A stretch of 49,267 nt of DNA from Gammaproteobacteria bacterium (GTDB lineage Bacteria > Pseudomonadota > Gammaproteobacteria > Methylococcales > Methylomonadaceae), in NCBI GenBank assembly GCA_016874115.1, contig VGVA01000007.1:1-49267 (forward strand), written 5' to 3'. The position numbers and the translations under genes were made by a program. Position 1 is the first letter of the stretch. The number at the start of each line of letters is the position of its first letter. The notes below the pieces were generated by a model. It saw nothing but the letters and a program-made list of their open reading frames with translations. It was not told the DNA's origin and did not search any database. Shown here piece after piece: positions 35,823-45,148 of this stretch.

Positions 35823-36275
35823 TCATTCAATTACAAACAAAGGCTGTCCGTACTCGACAGGCTCGGCATTCTCAACCAGAATTTTAGTAATCGTGCCGCT
35901 TTTATCGGCCTCAATCTGGTTCAGAATTTTCATTGCTTCAATAATGCAGAGGGTCTCGCCCTGTTTTACGTTGTGGCCTATGTCCACAAAAGATTTGGCG
36001 CCCGGCGAAGCCGAACGGTAGAACGTACCCACCATCGGCGATTTCACGATATGACCGGCATGAACTTCTTCCGCAACCGGTGCAGCAGCCACAGCGGCCG
36101 ACGCGGGTTGATGCGCCTGTACCGGCGCAGGCGGCGGCGGGGCGTAAGCAATCGGCGCAGCAACCGACAAATGGCGGCTGATGCGGATCGCTTCCTCGCC
36201 TTCTTTGATTTCTATTTCAGCAATGCCGGATTCTTCAAGAATTTCGATAAGCTTTTTTATTTTTCTAATATCCAT
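35823..36275 (-). CDS. accB: Biotin carboxyl carrier protein of acetyl-CoA carboxylase
   Basis: A 150-residue carrier. The N-terminal helix region ([20 protein letters not shown]) is joined through an Ala/Pro linker (residues 40-70) to the lipoyl-like domain, with biotinyl Lys116 in [14 protein letters not shown]. The usual EAMKMMN is EAMKILN here, a common variant. It precedes accC by 17 nt and follows aroQ by 19 nt. Confidence 0.97.
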   Translation of the reverse strand: MDIRKIKKLIEILEESGIAEIEIKEGEEAIRISRHLSVAAPIAYAPPPPAPVQAHQPASAAVAAAPVAEEVHAGHIVKSPMVGTFYRSASPGAKSFVDIGHNVKQGETLCIIEAMKILNQIEADKSGTITKILVENAEPVEYGQPLFVIE

Positions 36276-36294
36276 TGTTATCTCTTTATAGTTA

Positions 36295-36747
36295 TTAATG
36301 TTTGTCTTTCGACAGAATTTTTTCGTGTGCGGCTATTAATGCCAGTTCGTAGCCGGTTGCACCCAATCCGCAAATAACTCCCACAGCAATATCTGACAAA
36401 TAAGAATGCCGCCTAAACGGCTCGCGCGCGTGGACATTGCTGAGATGGACTTCAATAAACGGGATTTGAGTGGCTAACAACGCATCGCGGATAGCGACGC
36501 TGGTATGGGTAAAAGCGGCAGGATTAATGACGATAAAATCAACCCGGGATTGATAGGCCTGATGAATTAATTCTATAATTTCCTGTTCACCGTTGTTTTG
36601 GTAAAAATGCAAGACATGGTTTAGTTCCGCTGCTTTAGTTTGCAGCCTTTGTTCGATATCGACTAACGACTGCTTACCGTAAATTCCCGGTTCGCGCAGG
36701 CCTAACAGATTCAAATTCGGGCCGTTCAGGACGGTAATGGTCGCCAT
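36295..36747 (-). CDS. aroQ: 3-dehydroquinate dehydratase, type II
   Basis: Third step of the shikimate pathway. A 150-residue flavodoxin-like fold with [21 protein letters not shown] near the N-terminus carrying the catalytic Tyr, [17 protein letters not shown] at about residues 75-91, and [16 protein letters not shown] with the catalytic His at about 100-115. The stop codon sits inside an ATTAAT copy. It heads the aroQ-accB-accC-prmA run. Confidence 0.96.
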   Translation of the reverse strand: MATITVLNGPNLNLLGLREPGIYGKQSLVDIEQRLQTKAAELNHVLHFYQNNGEQEIIELIHQAYQSRVDFIVINPAAFTHTSVAIRDALLATQIPFIEVHLSNVHAREPFRRHSYLSDIAVGVICGLGATGYELALIAAHEKILSKDKH

Positions 36748-37107
36748 AGCAGGGAATAAAATTAAACCTAAGTAGTTTTAGCTGCTAATTGTCCATAAAT
36801 TCCGTTAATTTGTCCAGAAATTGCCTTTTTTAAGTAAAATCGAAACATTAACTTGCAACTCGATTATTATTACTTAATATTAATAGTCGGTAAATCTATC
36901 GACATTTCTCCCGTTAATGGTGTTGTTTTTGTGCTGTATCTCTTTGCGGTATGCAAGTTAATCGAAGTAAACATCAATTTCCGACAATTATCTGCATTTT
37001 TTACAACAGTTCAGTAACCAAAATGGCGCTAATCGACCGCGTTTAATGATTGATTTCATTTTTAATGGCGTTAGTATTAATCCCTGACTAAAATTTCTGG
37101 AATAACA
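36748..37107. promoter_or_regulatory. 360-nt divergent spacer between aroQ and glgP with an 11-bp inverted repeat
   Basis: No gene seen. ATTAACTTGCA (36847-36857) is repeated in inverted orientation as TGCAAGTTAAT (36952-36962), 105 bp apart from start to start, about ten helical turns. Two ATTAAT copies are also present. Promoters for aroQ-acc and glgP must lie here. Paired distant sites could be regulator sites for looping, but no regulator is known. Confidence 0.35.
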
Positions 37108-39612
37108 ATGCCTCACAGAAGATTTAAAAAAAGCTCTCCCACTTCAACAATCTGCTCGCTTCCCGAGCTGGGCATGTCGGAATCGAAACTCGTAGCCGAT
37201 TTTAAACGCTATTACGGGCACCGTTTAGGCCGCGACGAAAATTGCAAATCCCTGCACTACGCCTACGAAGCTTTGTCCTTAGCTATCAGCGATCGTCTGG
37301 TTGAACGTTGGAAAAAAACCTACAATGCCTACAAAACCAGCAACTGCAAGCGCGCCTATTATTTATCCATGGAATTTTTGATGGGCAGGACGCTGAGCAA
37401 CGCCATGATTAATCTCGGCCTGACCGACACTGCCAACAAAGCCATGTATGACGTCGGCTTGGCAATGGAAGAGTTGATCGACGCCGAATACGATGCAGGT
37501 TTAGGCAACGGCGGCCTGGGTCGTCTGGCCGCCTGTTTTATCGACAGCTGCGCCACCCTGCAATTGCCGGTTACCGGCTACGGTTTGCGCTACGAATACG
37601 GCATGTTCTCGCAATTAATCATTAATGGCGAACAGGTTGAGAAACCGGACCACTGGCTGCGTAACGGCAATATCTGGGAAATCGAACGTTTCGAATATAA
37701 ACAGGTGATTAAATTCGGCGGACGTACGGAAACTCATATTGACGAGCGCGGCCTTAAACGGGTCACCTGGATCGATACCATGGACGTACTGGCTGTGCCT
37801 TACGATACGCCGGTGCCCGGTTATCAAAACCATACCGTAAATACCCTGCGCCTTTGGAAAGCGATGGCGGCGGAAGAATTCAATCTGAAAGAATTTAACG
37901 AAGGCGACTACGCCGAAGCCGTAGCAGCAAAAAACGGGGCGGAAAACATTACCATGGTTCTGTATCCGAATGACGCCAGCGAAAACGGCAAAGTGTTGCG
38001 CCTAAAGCAGCAATATTTGTTGGCCTCCGCCAGTTTGCAGGACGTTATCGCTACATGGGTGGGCCGCCACGGTAATGATCTTACCGATTTTGCCGCTAAA
38101 AACTGTTTTCAGCTTAACGACACTCACCCCAGTATTGCCGTAGCCGAATTAATGCGACTATTAATCGACATTCACGGCCTGGATTGGGATCACGCTTGGG
38201 ACATTACCCGGAACACCATGGCGTACACCAACCACACCTTGTTGCCGGAAGCCCTGGAACGCTGGTCGGTAGAGCTATTCAAACAGTTGCTGCCGCGGCT
38301 GTTGGAAATTATTTTCGACATTAACGCGCATTTTCTGGCGGAAGTATCGGCGCATTGGCCGGGCGATAAAGAACGCATCGTCCGCATGTCGTTAATCGAA
38401 GAAGGAGCGGTACAATATGTGCGCATGGCGTATTTGGCTATTGTCGGCAGTTATTCGGTAAACGGTGTTGCCGCCCTGCATTCCAAACTGCTGCAGCAAG
38501 GGCTGTTCCGCGATTTTTACGAGTTGTGGCCGCAAAAATTCAACAATAAAACCAATGGCGTAACGCCGCGACGCTGGCTGGCGTCCTGCAACCCGGAGTT
38601 GGCGAGCCTGATTACCGAAACCATCGGCAACGGCTGGCTGACCGATTTGTCACTGCTAAAAAAACTAGCGCCTTTTGCCGACGATAAAAATTTCCGTACC
38701 CGCTGGCAAGCCGTGCAACAAAGCGCCAAGCAGCGATTGGTAGACCTGAAAAAACAAGAAAATCATGTCGATATCGATCCTCATGCCTTATTTGATATTC
38801 AGGTAAAACGGATTCACGAATACAAACGGCAATTACTGAATGTGCTGCACGTCATCCACCTGTACGACCGCATCAAGCGCGGCGATACCGCCAATTGGAC
38901 TAACCGCTGCGTATTGATCGGCGGCAAGGCGGCGCCGGGTTATTTCATGGCCAAACGCATCATCAAGTTGATTAATAACATCGCCAACGTCATTAATCAC
39001 GACCCGGATGTCGGCGATAAGCTGAAACTGGTGTTTCTTGCCAATTACCGCGTGTCCGCCATGGAAGTCATCTGCCCAGGCGCGGATTTATCGGAGCAGA
39101 TTTCCACCGCGGGCAAAGAAGCATCCGGCACCGGCAACATGAAGTTTATGATGAACGGTGCATTGACCATCGGCACATTGGACGGCGCGAATATCGAAAT
39201 CCGCGAGGAAGTCTGCGATGAGAATTTCTTTCTGTTCGGCTTAACGGAAGAAGAAGTGGAAGCCATGCGTCATCATTACTATCCGGAAGGTATTATCGAA
39301 CAGGATGAAGACCTGAAACGGGTGATGAATTTGCTGGAATGGGAGCATTTCAACCAATTCGAGCCGGGCATTTTCGATTGCATTATTCAATCGCTGAAAA
39401 GCCCGCACGATCCGTGGATGACGATTGCCGATTTCCGCAGCTTTATCGATACGCAAAAGAAGGTGGAAGCCGCTTATCAAGATCGGGAACGCTGGACGCG
39501 CATGAGCATTCTGAACACCGCGTACAGCGGCAAATTTTCCACTGACCGTACGATTAATGAATACAACGACGACATCTGGAAATTAACGCCGGTATCTGCA
39601 ACGCAGTGCTAA
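37108..39612 (+). CDS. glgP: Glycogen/starch/alpha-glucan phosphorylase
   Basis: Releases glucose-1-phosphate from alpha-1,4-glucans. An 834-residue PLP enzyme of the GT35 family; the PLP lysine is Lys679 in EASGTGNMKFMMNGALTIG. Other family blocks are GNGGLGRLAACFIDS, QLNDTHPSIAV and KRIHEYKRQLLN. It lies outside any glycogen operon, followed 3 nt later by trmL. Methanotrophs commonly store glycogen, so a mobilisation role is likely. Confidence 0.96.
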   Translation: MPHRRFKKSSPTSTICSLPELGMSESKLVADFKRYYGHRLGRDENCKSLHYAYEALSLAISDRLVERWKKTYNAYKTSNCKRAYYLSMEFLMGRTLSNAMINLGLTDTANKAMYDVGLAMEELIDAEYDAGLGNGGLGRLAACFIDSCATLQLPVTGYGLRYEYGMFSQLIINGEQVEKPDHWLRNGNIWEIERFEYKQVIKFGGRTETHIDERGLKRVTWIDTMDVLAVPYDTPVPGYQNHTVNTLRLWKAMAAEEFNLKEFNEGDYAEAVAAKNGAENITMVLYPNDASENGKVLRLKQQYLLASASLQDVIATWVGRHGNDLTDFAAKNCFQLNDTHPSIAVAELMRLLIDIHGLDWDHAWDITRNTMAYTNHTLLPEALERWSVELFKQLLPRLLEIIFDINAHFLAEVSAHWPGDKERIVRMSLIEEGAVQYVRMAYLAIVGSYSVNGVAALHSKLLQQGLFRDFYELWPQKFNNKTNGVTPRRWLASCNPELASLITETIGNGWLTDLSLLKKLAPFADDKNFRTRWQAVQQSAKQRLVDLKKQENHVDIDPHALFDIQVKRIHEYKRQLLNVLHVIHLYDRIKRGDTANWTNRCVLIGGKAAPGYFMAKRIIKLINNIANVINHDPDVGDKLKLVFLANYRVSAMEVICPGADLSEQISTAGKEASGTGNMKFMMNGALTIGTLDGANIEIREEVCDENFFLFGLTEEEVEAMRHHYYPEGIIEQDEDLKRVMNLLEWEHFNQFEPGIFDCIIQSLKSPHDPWMTIADFRSFIDTQKKVEAAYQDRERWTRMSILNTAYSGKFSTDRTINEYNDDIWKLTPVSATQC

Positions 39613-39615
39613 CCG

Positions 39616-40086
39616 ATGTTGCACATCGTCCTGTATGAGCCGGAAATTCCCGCGAATACTGGCAACATCATTCGCTTGTGCGCCAATACCGGCGCACAGT
39701 TGCATTTAATCCAGCCCCTGGGGTTTACCCTCGACGATAAAAAACTACGCCGGGCGGGGCTGGATTACCATGAATGGGCGACGGTGCAAATCTATCCGTC
39801 GCTTTCCGCATTTATTAATAAGTTTCAACCGGAGCGGCTGTTTGCCCTTAGCACCAAAGGCAAAAAACGCGTCAGCGATGCCGTGTTTCAGGAAAACGAT
39901 GTCTTGTTGTTCGGTCCCGAAACTCGCGGTCTGCCCGCCGATTTACTGGCTGCGATGTCTCCAGAACACTGCCTGTATTTGCCGATGCAAGCGGATAGCC
40001 GAAGCTTGAATCTGTCCAATGCCGTATCGATTGTGCTTTACGAAGCCTGGCGGCAATTGGGATTTCCCGGCGCAATTGAGAAATAG
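39616..40086 (+). CDS. trmL: tRNA (cytidine/uridine-34 2'-O)-methyltransferase
   Basis: A 156-residue SPOUT (trefoil-knot) methyltransferase that methylates the wobble ribose of tRNA-Leu. Motifs: the opening [30 protein letters not shown] at about residues 95-104 and the knot stretch [17 protein letters not shown] near the C-terminus. It begins 3 nt after glgP and is likely translated from the same mRNA. Confidence 0.95.
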   Translation: MLHIVLYEPEIPANTGNIIRLCANTGAQLHLIQPLGFTLDDKKLRRAGLDYHEWATVQIYPSLSAFINKFQPERLFALSTKGKKRVSDAVFQENDVLLFGPETRGLPADLLAAMSPEHCLYLPMQADSRSLNLSNAVSIVLYEAWRQLGFPGAIEK

Positions 40087-40153
40087 GCTGTTCTTACCGC
40101 CATCCGCGCTTATAATAAGCCAGCTTTTCACAACACCATTACGAGGAATAACT

Positions 40154-40633
40154 GTGCGCAAATTATCTCAACAATTAATCACATTACTGCTTGCATTGAT
40201 CGTCGGCTTCGCACTCTTGAATGCCGCCAATGCGGGTTCACCGGAAGAAAACAAAGCCGCCGGAGAAAAATTTCTGGCCGAAAACGGCAAAAAACCGAAC
40301 ATCAAAACCACCGCCAGCGGCCTGCAATACGAAGTCCTCAGCGAAAGCAAAGGCAAAAAACCGGCCGCCACCGATAGCGTAACCGTGCATTACAAAGGCA
40401 CCACCATTGACGGCAAAGAATTCGACAGTTCCTACGGCCGCGGCGAACCGGCTACATTTCCGTTAAACGGCGTTATTCCCGGCTGGACGGAGGGTGTGCA
40501 ATTAATGGCGGAAGGCTCAAAATACAAATTTTACATTCCTTCCAGTCTGGCCTACGGCGAAAATGGCGCGGGCGGCGCTATCGGACCCAATGAAACGCTG
40601 ATTTTTGAAGTTGAATTGATTAAAATTAACTAG
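40154..40633 (+). CDS. FKBP-type peptidyl-prolyl cis-trans isomerase, periplasmic
   Basis: A 159-residue secreted isomerase. A signal peptide (LITLLLALIVGFALL, then AANA) precedes a short dimerisation-like linker, then the FKBP domain (VTVHYKGTTIDGKEFDSSYG, YGENGAGGAIGPNETLIFEVEL). I start at GTG 40154, after an AGGAATA sequence; the open frame upstream runs inside trmL and is not part of the protein. It has only a vestige of the FkpA/Mip N-terminal dimerisation helix, so it is a small FKBP. A strong terminator follows. Confidence 0.9.
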   Translation: MRKLSQQLITLLLALIVGFALLNAANAGSPEENKAAGEKFLAENGKKPNIKTTASGLQYEVLSESKGKKPAATDSVTVHYKGTTIDGKEFDSSYGRGEPATFPLNGVIPGWTEGVQLMAEGSKYKFYIPSSLAYGENGAGGAIGPNETLIFEVELIKIN

Positions 40634-40657
40634 TCTCTACGTCTTTACAAACTTTCT

Positions 40658-40702
40658 GCCCCGTTTAGCCCGCCTTTAGCCGAACGGGGCTTTCTGTCTT
40701 TT
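40658..40702 (+). terminator. Terminator after the FKBP gene
   Basis: GCCCCGTT (40658-40665) pairs with AACGGGGC (40683-40690), an 8-bp GC-rich stem with a 17-nt loop, followed by TTTCTGTCTTTT. It ends the glgP-trmL-FKBP run before rlmKL. Confidence 0.8.
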
Positions 40703-40758
40703 AAAGGTAAATTAATTCAGAGGCTTGCTGAAATAGCAAGACTTTCTCCTTTCCTCTT

Positions 40759-43104
40759 ATGACCTTAGCATTCTTCGCCGCTACACCGAAAGCCATGGAG
40801 CACTTGCTCGCTGAGGAACTGCACAGTCTCGGCGCACAGCAGATTAAAGAGACGGTAGCGGGCGTACATTTTAGCGGAGATTTATCCACCGGATACCGTG
40901 CCTGCCTGTGGTCGAGGATTGCCAACCGGGTGCTGTTGCCGTTGGCTCACTTTCCGGTTACCAGCCAGGAAGATTTATACCGGGGCGTACAAACGATTAA
41001 TTGGCACGATCATCTCAAACCGGACGGCAGTTTTGCGGTCACTTTTAACGCCAAGAACTCAACCGTTATTAATAACAGTCACTTCGGCGCACTGAAGGTA
41101 AAAGACGCGGTTGTCGATCAACTACGAGAAAATTACGGCAGTCGCCCGCACATTGATACAGAACGCCCGGATATCCGCATTAATGTCCTTCTCAATCGTA
41201 GCGAGGCAACCCTGAGCCTGGATTTATCCGGCGAAAGCCTGCACCGGCGCGGCTACCGTGACGCCAGCATTAAAGCGCCCATCAAGGAGAACCTTGCCGC
41301 CGCCTTATTAATGCGCTGCAACTGGCCTAAAATTGCCCGGCAGGGCGGCACATTAATCGACCCCATGTGCGGCTCAGGCACTTTTTTAATTGAAGGCGCA
41401 ATGATGGCTGCGGATTATGCTCCCGGCTTATTGCGCGATTATTTCGGCTTTCTGGGCTGGAAACAACATCAACCCACGCTTTGGAAAACATTAATAGCCG
41501 AAGCCAACACACGTAAATCCGCCGGTTTGGTCACGTTGCCAGTTATCGCAGGCTTCGACCATAACCGCCGCAATTTAAGTGCAGCGCAGATTCATGTTAA
41601 CAACGCGGGACTGACCAAGTGGATTCAGCTGGACTGCCAGGACATTAGTACGGCAGCGCCGCAGCAAAATTGGCAACCCGGCTTATTAATCTGCAATCCG
41701 CCTTACGGCGAACGCCTGGGCGATACGCAGTCCACCGCCCTGCTCTACAAGCAATTCGGCGAAACGCTGAAACGCCGGTTTAATGGCTGGCAGGCGGGAT
41801 TGATTATCGGCGACCAGGAACTCGGCTTCCGCATCGGCATCCGCTCGCAAAAACCGGTCGTTTTTTACAATGGCGCGCTGGAATGCGTACTCTTGCGTAT
41901 GACGATTGACGACAAAGCCTTCTTCGAACCCAAACCATTGACCGCTGAAGACCGGCTGGAACGCATTAATTCCCTGATTAACGACCCTTACCGTAGCGCC
42001 AAAGCCAGGATTAATGCAATTGATGAAGATAAACCAATCAAACATCAACAGACAACGCCATTAATGGCTGAAGAAACATACAAAACGCCAGCAACCGGCA
42101 CTACCGATGCACCTGAAAAACCAAAAGAAGAAACAAGCAACAACCTGACCGCAACCGACTTTGCTAACCGGCTGAAGAAAAATCTAAAAAATTTAGCGGC
42201 TTGGGCCAACAAAAACAAGATTAACTGTTACCGGATTTACGACGCTGATTTGCCGGAATATGCCGCCGCTATCGACCTGTACCGGGACATTAATGATACG
42301 GTTTGGCTTAACGTACAGGAATACGAGCCGCCCAAAACCGTCGATCCGGCCAAAGCCAACCAGCGACTGGCGGCGCTATTAACCGAATTGCCCAAGGCAT
42401 TAATGATTCAACCATCTCAAATCAGCCTGAAGATCCGCCGCAAGCAAAAGCAAACCGACCAGTACGAGAAACTCGACGACCAGGGCCGGTTTCATATTGT
42501 TGACGAACACGGCTGTCGACTTCAGGTTAATTTTACCGATTACCTGGACACCGGCTTGTTTCTGGACCACCGCCCGCTGCGATTAATGATCCAGCAGCAA
42601 GCCAAAGGCAAACGTTTTTTAAACCTGTTCGCCTACACCGGCAGCGCTACCGTTCATGCCGCGATAGGCGGTGCGAAAACGACTACAACGGTGGACTTAT
42701 CCAACACATATCTGGACTGGGCTAAAACCAATCTGGCGTTGAATAAAAATGACGGTAACCATGAATTTATCCAGGCCGATTGCCTGCAATGGCTGGAAGA
42801 CGAAGCCAAACATCCCTATCCCCGGCAGTACGATTTAATTTTGCTGGATCCGCCGACATTTTCTAACTCCAAGCGCATGGATGACATTTTCGACATCCAG
42901 CAAGATCATGTCAGACTCATTAATCAAGCCTTAAAATTGTTGCACCGAAGCGGAGTTCTGTATTTTTCCACCAATTTTCGCCGCTTTAAACTCGATCAGG
43001 ACGCGCTATCCTCGGCTAAAATTGAAGACATCAGCGCGCAGACCATCCCTGCCGACTTTGCCCGCAACCCGAAAATACATTATTGTTGGAGGATAACGAA
43101 GTAA
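40759..43104 (+). CDS. rlmKL: Bifunctional 23S rRNA methyltransferase RlmKL
   Basis: Methylates 23S rRNA G2445 (N2) and G2069 (N7). The N-terminal THUMP domain (about residues 55-155) precedes the RlmL catalytic domain (DPMCGSGTFLIEG at about 200, CNPPYGERLG at about 312) and the RlmK domain (NLFAYTGSATVHA at about 622, LLDPPTFSNSKRMD at about 695). At 781 aa it is longer than E. coli RlmL; the extra residues form an E/K/T-rich linker at about residues 418-465. The acylphosphatase start overlaps its stop codon (TAATG). Confidence 0.96.
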   Translation: MTLAFFAATPKAMEHLLAEELHSLGAQQIKETVAGVHFSGDLSTGYRACLWSRIANRVLLPLAHFPVTSQEDLYRGVQTINWHDHLKPDGSFAVTFNAKNSTVINNSHFGALKVKDAVVDQLRENYGSRPHIDTERPDIRINVLLNRSEATLSLDLSGESLHRRGYRDASIKAPIKENLAAALLMRCNWPKIARQGGTLIDPMCGSGTFLIEGAMMAADYAPGLLRDYFGFLGWKQHQPTLWKTLIAEANTRKSAGLVTLPVIAGFDHNRRNLSAAQIHVNNAGLTKWIQLDCQDISTAAPQQNWQPGLLICNPPYGERLGDTQSTALLYKQFGETLKRRFNGWQAGLIIGDQELGFRIGIRSQKPVVFYNGALECVLLRMTIDDKAFFEPKPLTAEDRLERINSLINDPYRSAKARINAIDEDKPIKHQQTTPLMAEETYKTPATGTTDAPEKPKEETSNNLTATDFANRLKKNLKNLAAWANKNKINCYRIYDADLPEYAAAIDLYRDINDTVWLNVQEYEPPKTVDPAKANQRLAALLTELPKALMIQPSQISLKIRRKQKQTDQYEKLDDQGRFHIVDEHGCRLQVNFTDYLDTGLFLDHRPLRLMIQQQAKGKRFLNLFAYTGSATVHAAIGGAKTTTTVDLSNTYLDWAKTNLALNKNDGNHEFIQADCLQWLEDEAKHPYPRQYDLILLDPPTFSNSKRMDDIFDIQQDHVRLINQALKLLHRSGVLYFSTNFRRFKLDQDALSSAKIEDISAQTIPADFARNPKIHYCWRITK

Positions 43105-43373
43105 TGCGCACCGTTCGATTAATCATCTCAGGCCGAGTGCAAGGCGTGTATTTTCGCCGGTTTACCAAGCATAAAGCGCATGATTTAGGTATTAACGGCA
43201 CGGTTTGCAATCGCGCCGACGGCAGCGTGGAAATTATCGCCCAGGCTGAAGCCGGGAAACTCGAACCGTTCATCAAGTGGTGCCACAAAGGGCCGATTAC
43301 GGCGCGGGTGGATAAGGTAGAGATTAAAGACTTGGACGGAAGCCATCCCTACCAGTCGTTTGAGATAATTTAA
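43104..43373 (+). CDS. acyP: Acylphosphatase
   Basis: An 89-residue alpha/beta sandwich that hydrolyses acyl phosphates. The phosphate loop GRVQGVYFRRF gives catalytic Arg18, and Asn36 lies in NGTVCNRADGSVEI; both active-site residues are present. It starts at ATG 43104, whose A is the last base of the rlmKL stop; an earlier in-frame start lies inside rlmKL and is not conserved. Its own stop overlaps the next start in the same TAATG manner. Confidence 0.94.
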   Translation: MRTVRLIISGRVQGVYFRRFTKHKAHDLGINGTVCNRADGSVEIIAQAEAGKLEPFIKWCHKGPITARVDKVEIKDLDGSHPYQSFEII

Positions 43374-44104
43374 TGAACAAAAATATCCTAATCACCGGCG
43401 GCGGAAAACGTATCGGCGCGGTCTGCGCCCGGCTCTTGCATGGCAAAGGTTGTAATATTCTGCTGCATTACCGCTCATCGGCGCAGGAAGCACAGCAACT
43501 TCAAGAAGAACTGAACAGCAAGCGCACCGATTCCGTCCGGCTGGTTCAGGGCGATCTGACACGCATGGCGGAACTGGAACATATCGCCCAGATTGCATTA
43601 ACAAGCTGGGGCGGCGTGGATGTATTAATTAATAACGCCTCTACGTTTTACCCCACGCCCTTGTCAATCGCGACGGAAAGCGACTGGAACAGTCTGCTGG
43701 ACAGCAATCTGAAAGCGCCGTACTTTCTTGCTCAACGGTTGTCGGCAAGCCTGCAAGAACGCCAGGGCTGCATCATTAATATGGTGGATATTCATGCCGA
43801 ACGCGGCCTGCCGGAACATTCCATCTACTGCATTGCGAAAGCAGGGTTGGTCGCCATGACCAAAATACTCGCCAAAGAACTCGCCCCCAACGTGCGGGTA
43901 AACGCCATTGCCCCCGGCGCGATACTCTGGCCGGAAAATGGCGCAGACAAACCCAGTACAGACGACATCCTGAGCCGCATTCCGTTGGCCCGATCCGGCG
44001 AATCGGACGATATCGCCCAAGCGATGTACTACCTGATCAAACACGCCCCTTACACCACCGGACAAATATTGACTATAGACGGCGGCAGGACATTGTTTTA
44101 TTAA
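43373..44104 (+). CDS. Short-chain dehydrogenase, pteridine reductase-like
   Basis: A 243-residue classical SDR. The cofactor loop is TGGGKRIGAVCARLL (a TGxxxRIG variant seen in pteridine reductases), NNAS is at about residues 90-93, and the catalytic Tyr-Lys pair is in YCIAKAG (about 150-156). HYRSS after the second strand suggests NADPH preference. It is probably a dihydromonapterin or dihydrofolate reductase of the FolM type, though substrate is not provable. It is coupled to acyP by TAATG. The stop lies inside an ATTAAT copy. Confidence 0.85.
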   Translation: MNKNILITGGGKRIGAVCARLLHGKGCNILLHYRSSAQEAQQLQEELNSKRTDSVRLVQGDLTRMAELEHIAQIALTSWGGVDVLINNASTFYPTPLSIATESDWNSLLDSNLKAPYFLAQRLSASLQERQGCIINMVDIHAERGLPEHSIYCIAKAGLVAMTKILAKELAPNVRVNAIAPGAILWPENGADKPSTDDILSRIPLARSGESDDIAQAMYYLIKHAPYTTGQILTIDGGRTLFY

Positions 44105-44283
44105 TGGTTGATTGCACTTGCAATTACTGCAAGACCTTTACACGTTAAATAGACAACACTTGCACAGCCTAATCTTCTGTTTCTACACGGAATCGACCAG
44201 GTTATGACGAACGAATGGAAAAAATCTTTCGCTTTGAGATTTCTCCGATAGGTCGAAATAGCTACATTAATAAAACCTGTAAA

Positions 44284-45006
44284 TCATCCGTTTTTCAAAG
44301 CAGCTTGTTGTTTTTCCAGTAGTTGATTAACCCCCTGCTTGGCAAGTTCTAACATTTGTTCAAGTTCTTCTTTTCTGAAAGCATGGCCTTCGGCGGTGCC
44401 TTGCAGCTCGATAAAAGCGGAAGCATCGTTCATCACTACGTTCATGTCGGTTTCCGCTTCGCTGTCTTCGGCGTAATCCAAATCCAGAATCGGCTCACCC
44501 TGGTATATCCCTACCGAAACAGATGCGATTTGGCCGTGCAAGGGATTGGTTTTAATGATTTTTTTTGCCAGCATGTGATTGACGGCCAACGACAGGGCGA
44601 CAAAGCCGCCTGTAATGGACGCGGTACGCGTACCGCCATCGGCCTGCAACACGTCGCAATCGATAGTGATGGTATGTTCGCCCAGCGCTTTCATGTCAAC
44701 CGCCGCACGCAAGGAACGGCCGATTAATCGCTGGATTTCCATCGTCCTGCCGCCTTGCTTGCCCTGGCTGGCTTCGCGACCGATCCGGCTGTGCGTAGAG
44801 CGCGGCAACATGCCGTATTCCGCCGTTACCCAGCCTTCGCCTTTACCTTTCAGAAAGCGCGGCACGTTGTTTAAATCCACGCTGGCGGTGCACAGTACGC
44901 GGGTTTCGCCGAATTCCACCAGCACCGACCCTTCCGCATGTTTGGTGTAGCCGCAGGTAAATTTGATTTCACGCAATTGATTGGGCGCACGACCGCTTGG
45001 TCTCAT
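44284..45006 (-). CDS. rph: Ribonuclease PH
   Basis: A 240-residue phosphorolytic 3'-5' exoribonuclease that trims tRNA precursors. The phosphate-binding Arg-rich stretch [17 protein letters not shown] and the [18 protein letters not shown] block are intact, as are the family's opening MRPSGR and RRE-like start. It follows the kinase gene on the same strand with a gap of about 140 nt. The C-terminus is not frameshifted as in E. coli K-12. Confidence 0.96.
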   Translation of the reverse strand: MRPSGRAPNQLREIKFTCGYTKHAEGSVLVEFGETRVLCTASVDLNNVPRFLKGKGEGWVTAEYGMLPRSTHSRIGREASQGKQGGRTMEIQRLIGRSLRAAVDMKALGEHTITIDCDVLQADGGTRTASITGGFVALSLAVNHMLAKKIIKTNPLHGQIASVSVGIYQGEPILDLDYAEDSEAETDMNVVMNDASAFIELQGTAEGHAFRKEELEQMLELAKQGVNQLLEKQQAALKNG

Positions 45007-45148
45007 AATCTCTCCATTAGTATTAATTAATGAGAGAGAGTATACCTGAAGCGCGCCGGATTTGAGGCGATTAATCTGGAAGAACGCCGGTATCCGGCGA
45101 GCTGAGTTTGTGTTGCATTATTGATTAATACATTGATATTAATTAAAT

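Noticed and set aside
44105-44283. Terminator or small RNA between the SDR gene and rph
   Set aside because: Only weak, short inverted pairs (TTGCA/TGCAA) and no T-tail; nothing that supports a call.
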